64,000 nt of DNA from CAZTUH01 sp964616175 (lineage in GTDB: Bacteria > Pseudomonadota > Gammaproteobacteria > Burkholderiales > Burkholderiaceae_B), in the NCBI GenBank assembly GCA_964616175.1, contig CAZTUH010000002.1, positions 1 through 64,000 on the forward strand. Direction: 5' to 3'. This document shows positions 62,741 to 64,000 of the stretch, in pieces. Every line of letters begins with the position of its first letter. Positions within the stretch are counted from its first letter, which is position 1. Position numbers and translations under genes: made by a program. Below the pieces are notes generated by a model. The model saw only the letters and a program-made list of their open reading frames with translations. It did not search any database and had not been told where the DNA came from.

Positions 62741-63208
62741 ATGTTTAGAAAAATAATGATACCTACAGATGGATCTTCGCTCTCTGCACAAGCAGCTAAT
62801 GCTGGTGTTACCTTTGCTAGGTCTATAGGTGGAGAAATATTTGCCTTATATGTAACCCAACCATTTTCAGCAACCATTGGACTTGATGGAATAGCTGCTG
62901 CTTATGCAATTACTAATAATGAATATTATCAAAAGGCTGCTGAAGATCAAGTGAATAGATATTTGCAACAAATCCTTGATCGAGCAGATACTGCTGGAGT
63001 AAAAGCAACAGCACAAGCAATCTCTAATTTCAGTATAGCTGATGGAATTGTCCAGGCATGCTCAGACAATTCTTGTGACTTAATCTTTATAGGTAGTCAC
63101 GGTCGTAGTGGGTTGTCACGTTTATTACTAGGTAGTGTTACGTTTAAAGTCTTGTCATTAGCTAGTACAGCTGTTTTAGTTTACAGAGTAAAAGAAGAGA
63201 AGAAGTAA
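62741..63208 (+). CDS. Universal stress protein family
   Basis: A 155-residue UspA-domain protein. It starts FRKIMIPTDGSSLSAQAANA and ends with the ATP-binding signature GSHGRSGLSRLLLGSVTFKV. The presence of G-x2-G-x9-G suggests the ATP-binding subtype. The cellular role is usually stress survival. It is convergent with the hydrolase gene. Probably in one unit with the rhodanese-like gene. Confidence 0.92.
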   Translation: MFRKIMIPTDGSSLSAQAANAGVTFARSIGGEIFALYVTQPFSATIGLDGIAAAYAITNNEYYQKAAEDQVNRYLQQILDRADTAGVKATAQAISNFSIADGIVQACSDNSCDLIFIGSHGRSGLSRLLLGSVTFKVLSLASTAVLVYRVKEEKK

Positions 63209-63252
63209 ATCCTATTTTTCATAATTCTAATCAAGCCATTTATTTGTAAAAT

Positions 63253-64000
63253 CTAATTCCTGTTTCCATATTCCAATTTTGATAAAGTCTTTATTAAAAT
63301 TGAATTGAAATTTTTTGGATTGCTTAAATTCATTCCATGAGATGCTAATGGAATATCAAATCTTTTGGAATTTGGCAAAATCTCATGCAATTTGTCTAGA
63401 GTTATTCGATATGATTTAGGACTCAGTTGACCTCCAAATAATAGAATTGGTATTTCTATACTAGATATTTGTTCTTTTTTGATATCTAATCTAGATTCAG
63501 TAATTTGTGGAAAGAGTGTACTTGCATTGTCTCGAATCATTGTTTTAAACCAAGAAGCTAAAGAATTCCAAATTTTAGCTCCATTTGTATGATTTACAAA
63601 TAATTCCAAGCTTTCCTCAATTCTGTTTTGACTTAACAAATTCAAAATCTCCCCGCTAAAACGTTGGATTGATTGATCTTTGTTTTGAAAATGAATATTT
63701 GGTTCGCAAAGTACAGCACTACATAAAAAGTTAGGATGTCTTTTAGCAATTTCTAATGCTATCGTTCCTCCTCTAGAATGACCTAATAAATGTACCGGAT
63801 TTTTCACAACCTTTTCAATAAAGTTTTGAACATCATTTGCATGCTGTTGAATCGAAAATTTACAACCTGGTATCCATCTTTCTGGCCAATAAGATCTTAG
63901 GCATAAAGCATAAACTTGAAACACTTTGCTTAAGGTTTTTACTTGGTATTTCCAATACCGGCTATCACAAAGAGCACCATGTATAAGAACCAGAGGATAA
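63253..64000 (-). CDS. Alpha/beta hydrolase, 5' end beyond the window
   Basis: The frame is open from 63253 to the right edge, so the start lies outside. The first visible residues, PLVLIHGALCDSRYWKY, contain the HG oxyanion motif of the fold; the nucleophile elbow is LLGHSRGGTIALE (Ser), and the catalytic His is likely in LASHGMNLSNP. A GTG at 63924 is internal, not a start. About 249 residues are visible. The expected acid residue after strand 6 is not obvious (FGGQLSPKSY). The substrate is unknown. Confidence 0.88.
   Translation of the reverse strand, partial: YPLVLIHGALCDSRYWKYQVKTLSKVFQVYALCLRSYWPERWIPGCKFSIQQHANDVQNFIEKVVKNPVHLLGHSRGGTIALEIAKRHPNFLCSAVLCEPNIHFQNKDQSIQRFSGEILNLLSQNRIEESLELFVNHTNGAKIWNSLASWFKTMIRDNASTLFPQITESRLDIKKEQISSIEIPILLFGGQLSPKSYRITLDKLHEILPNSKRFDIPLASHGMNLSNPKNFNSILIKTLSKLEYGNRN

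Noticed and set aside
63253..63924. Hydrolase starting at the GTG at 63924
   Set aside because: The same frame stays open to the window edge and encodes the conserved PLVLIHGALCDSRYW upstream, so the real start is outside.
1..64000. CRISPR arrays, insertion sequences and prophage genes
   Set aside because: No regularly spaced direct repeats, transposases, integrases or phage structural genes were seen in the window.

Overview
The window is an AT-rich (by eye about one third G+C) stretch of a betaproteobacterial chromosome that includes the dnaA/rpmH replication-origin neighbourhood. Protein sequences and gene order look like the Alcaligenaceae (Bordetella-type) lineage of Burkholderiales. 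The main signs are the HslV propeptide MENFHA before the catalytic Thr, a one-cysteine DksA, a group I BirA followed by coaX, the block mlaFED-(mlaA)-mlaC-ABC-ibaG-murA-hisGDCBHAFIE-HIT-tatABC, and petABC-sspAB. Several things suggest a host-restricted or reducing genome: low G+C, many AT-rich gaps of 300-900 bp with no gene, a decayed mlaA, an ung gene broken at a poly(A) tract, and expected neighbours that are absent (mlaB, hisZ, a histidinol-phosphatase). I cannot name the species. Kinetoplastibacterium, Taylorella or Basilea-like relatives are possible, but this is inference from memory.

Layout. 1-13,900: coaX (cut by the left edge)/birA, the penicillin-binding carboxypeptidase dacC and D-amino acid transaminase dat, then a minus-strand run of hslVU, dksA, a CobW-type GTPase, dapF and an LpxL-type acyltransferase, followed by a DUF1289 protein, fau, cca and a MidA-type methyltransferase. 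14,100-30,500: frameshifted ung; the Mla phospholipid-transport operon with a dead mlaA; an ABC-2 exporter; ibaG-murA; the complete contiguous his operon; a HIT protein and the Tat translocase. 30,500-35,800 (minus): Nif3-like protein, cytochrome bc1 (petABC), sspAB and tRNA-Thr. 36,700-45,300: leuA, argS, dsbA, argD, topB. 45,400-58,600: origin region with gyrB-dnaN-dnaA on minus and rpmH-rnpA-yidD-yidC-mnmE on plus, then fabI, gloB, a methyltransferase, rnhA and dnaQ. 58,700-64,000: a two-gene minus-strand operon coding for a GltS-type sodium/glutamate permease and a lipoprotein TAXI-type binding receptor, then a rhodanese-like phosphatase, a universal stress protein, and an alpha/beta hydrolase cut by the right edge.

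The most interesting items are these. (1) The TAXI receptor sits 7 bp after a GltS permease with no TRAP membrane subunit in sight, which suggests a binding-protein-dependent GltS transporter; the receptor also has an extra domain of about 200 residues at its N-terminus. (2) Clear remains of mlaA lie between intact mlaD and mlaC, and one of its frame breaks falls exactly on a perfect 15-bp inverted repeat. (3) ung is split at an A10 tract in a way one extra A would repair, so transcriptional slippage may rescue it. (4) Unusually long, perfect, short-loop palindromes recur, including an 18-bp stem inside sspA, both in coding and non-coding DNA.
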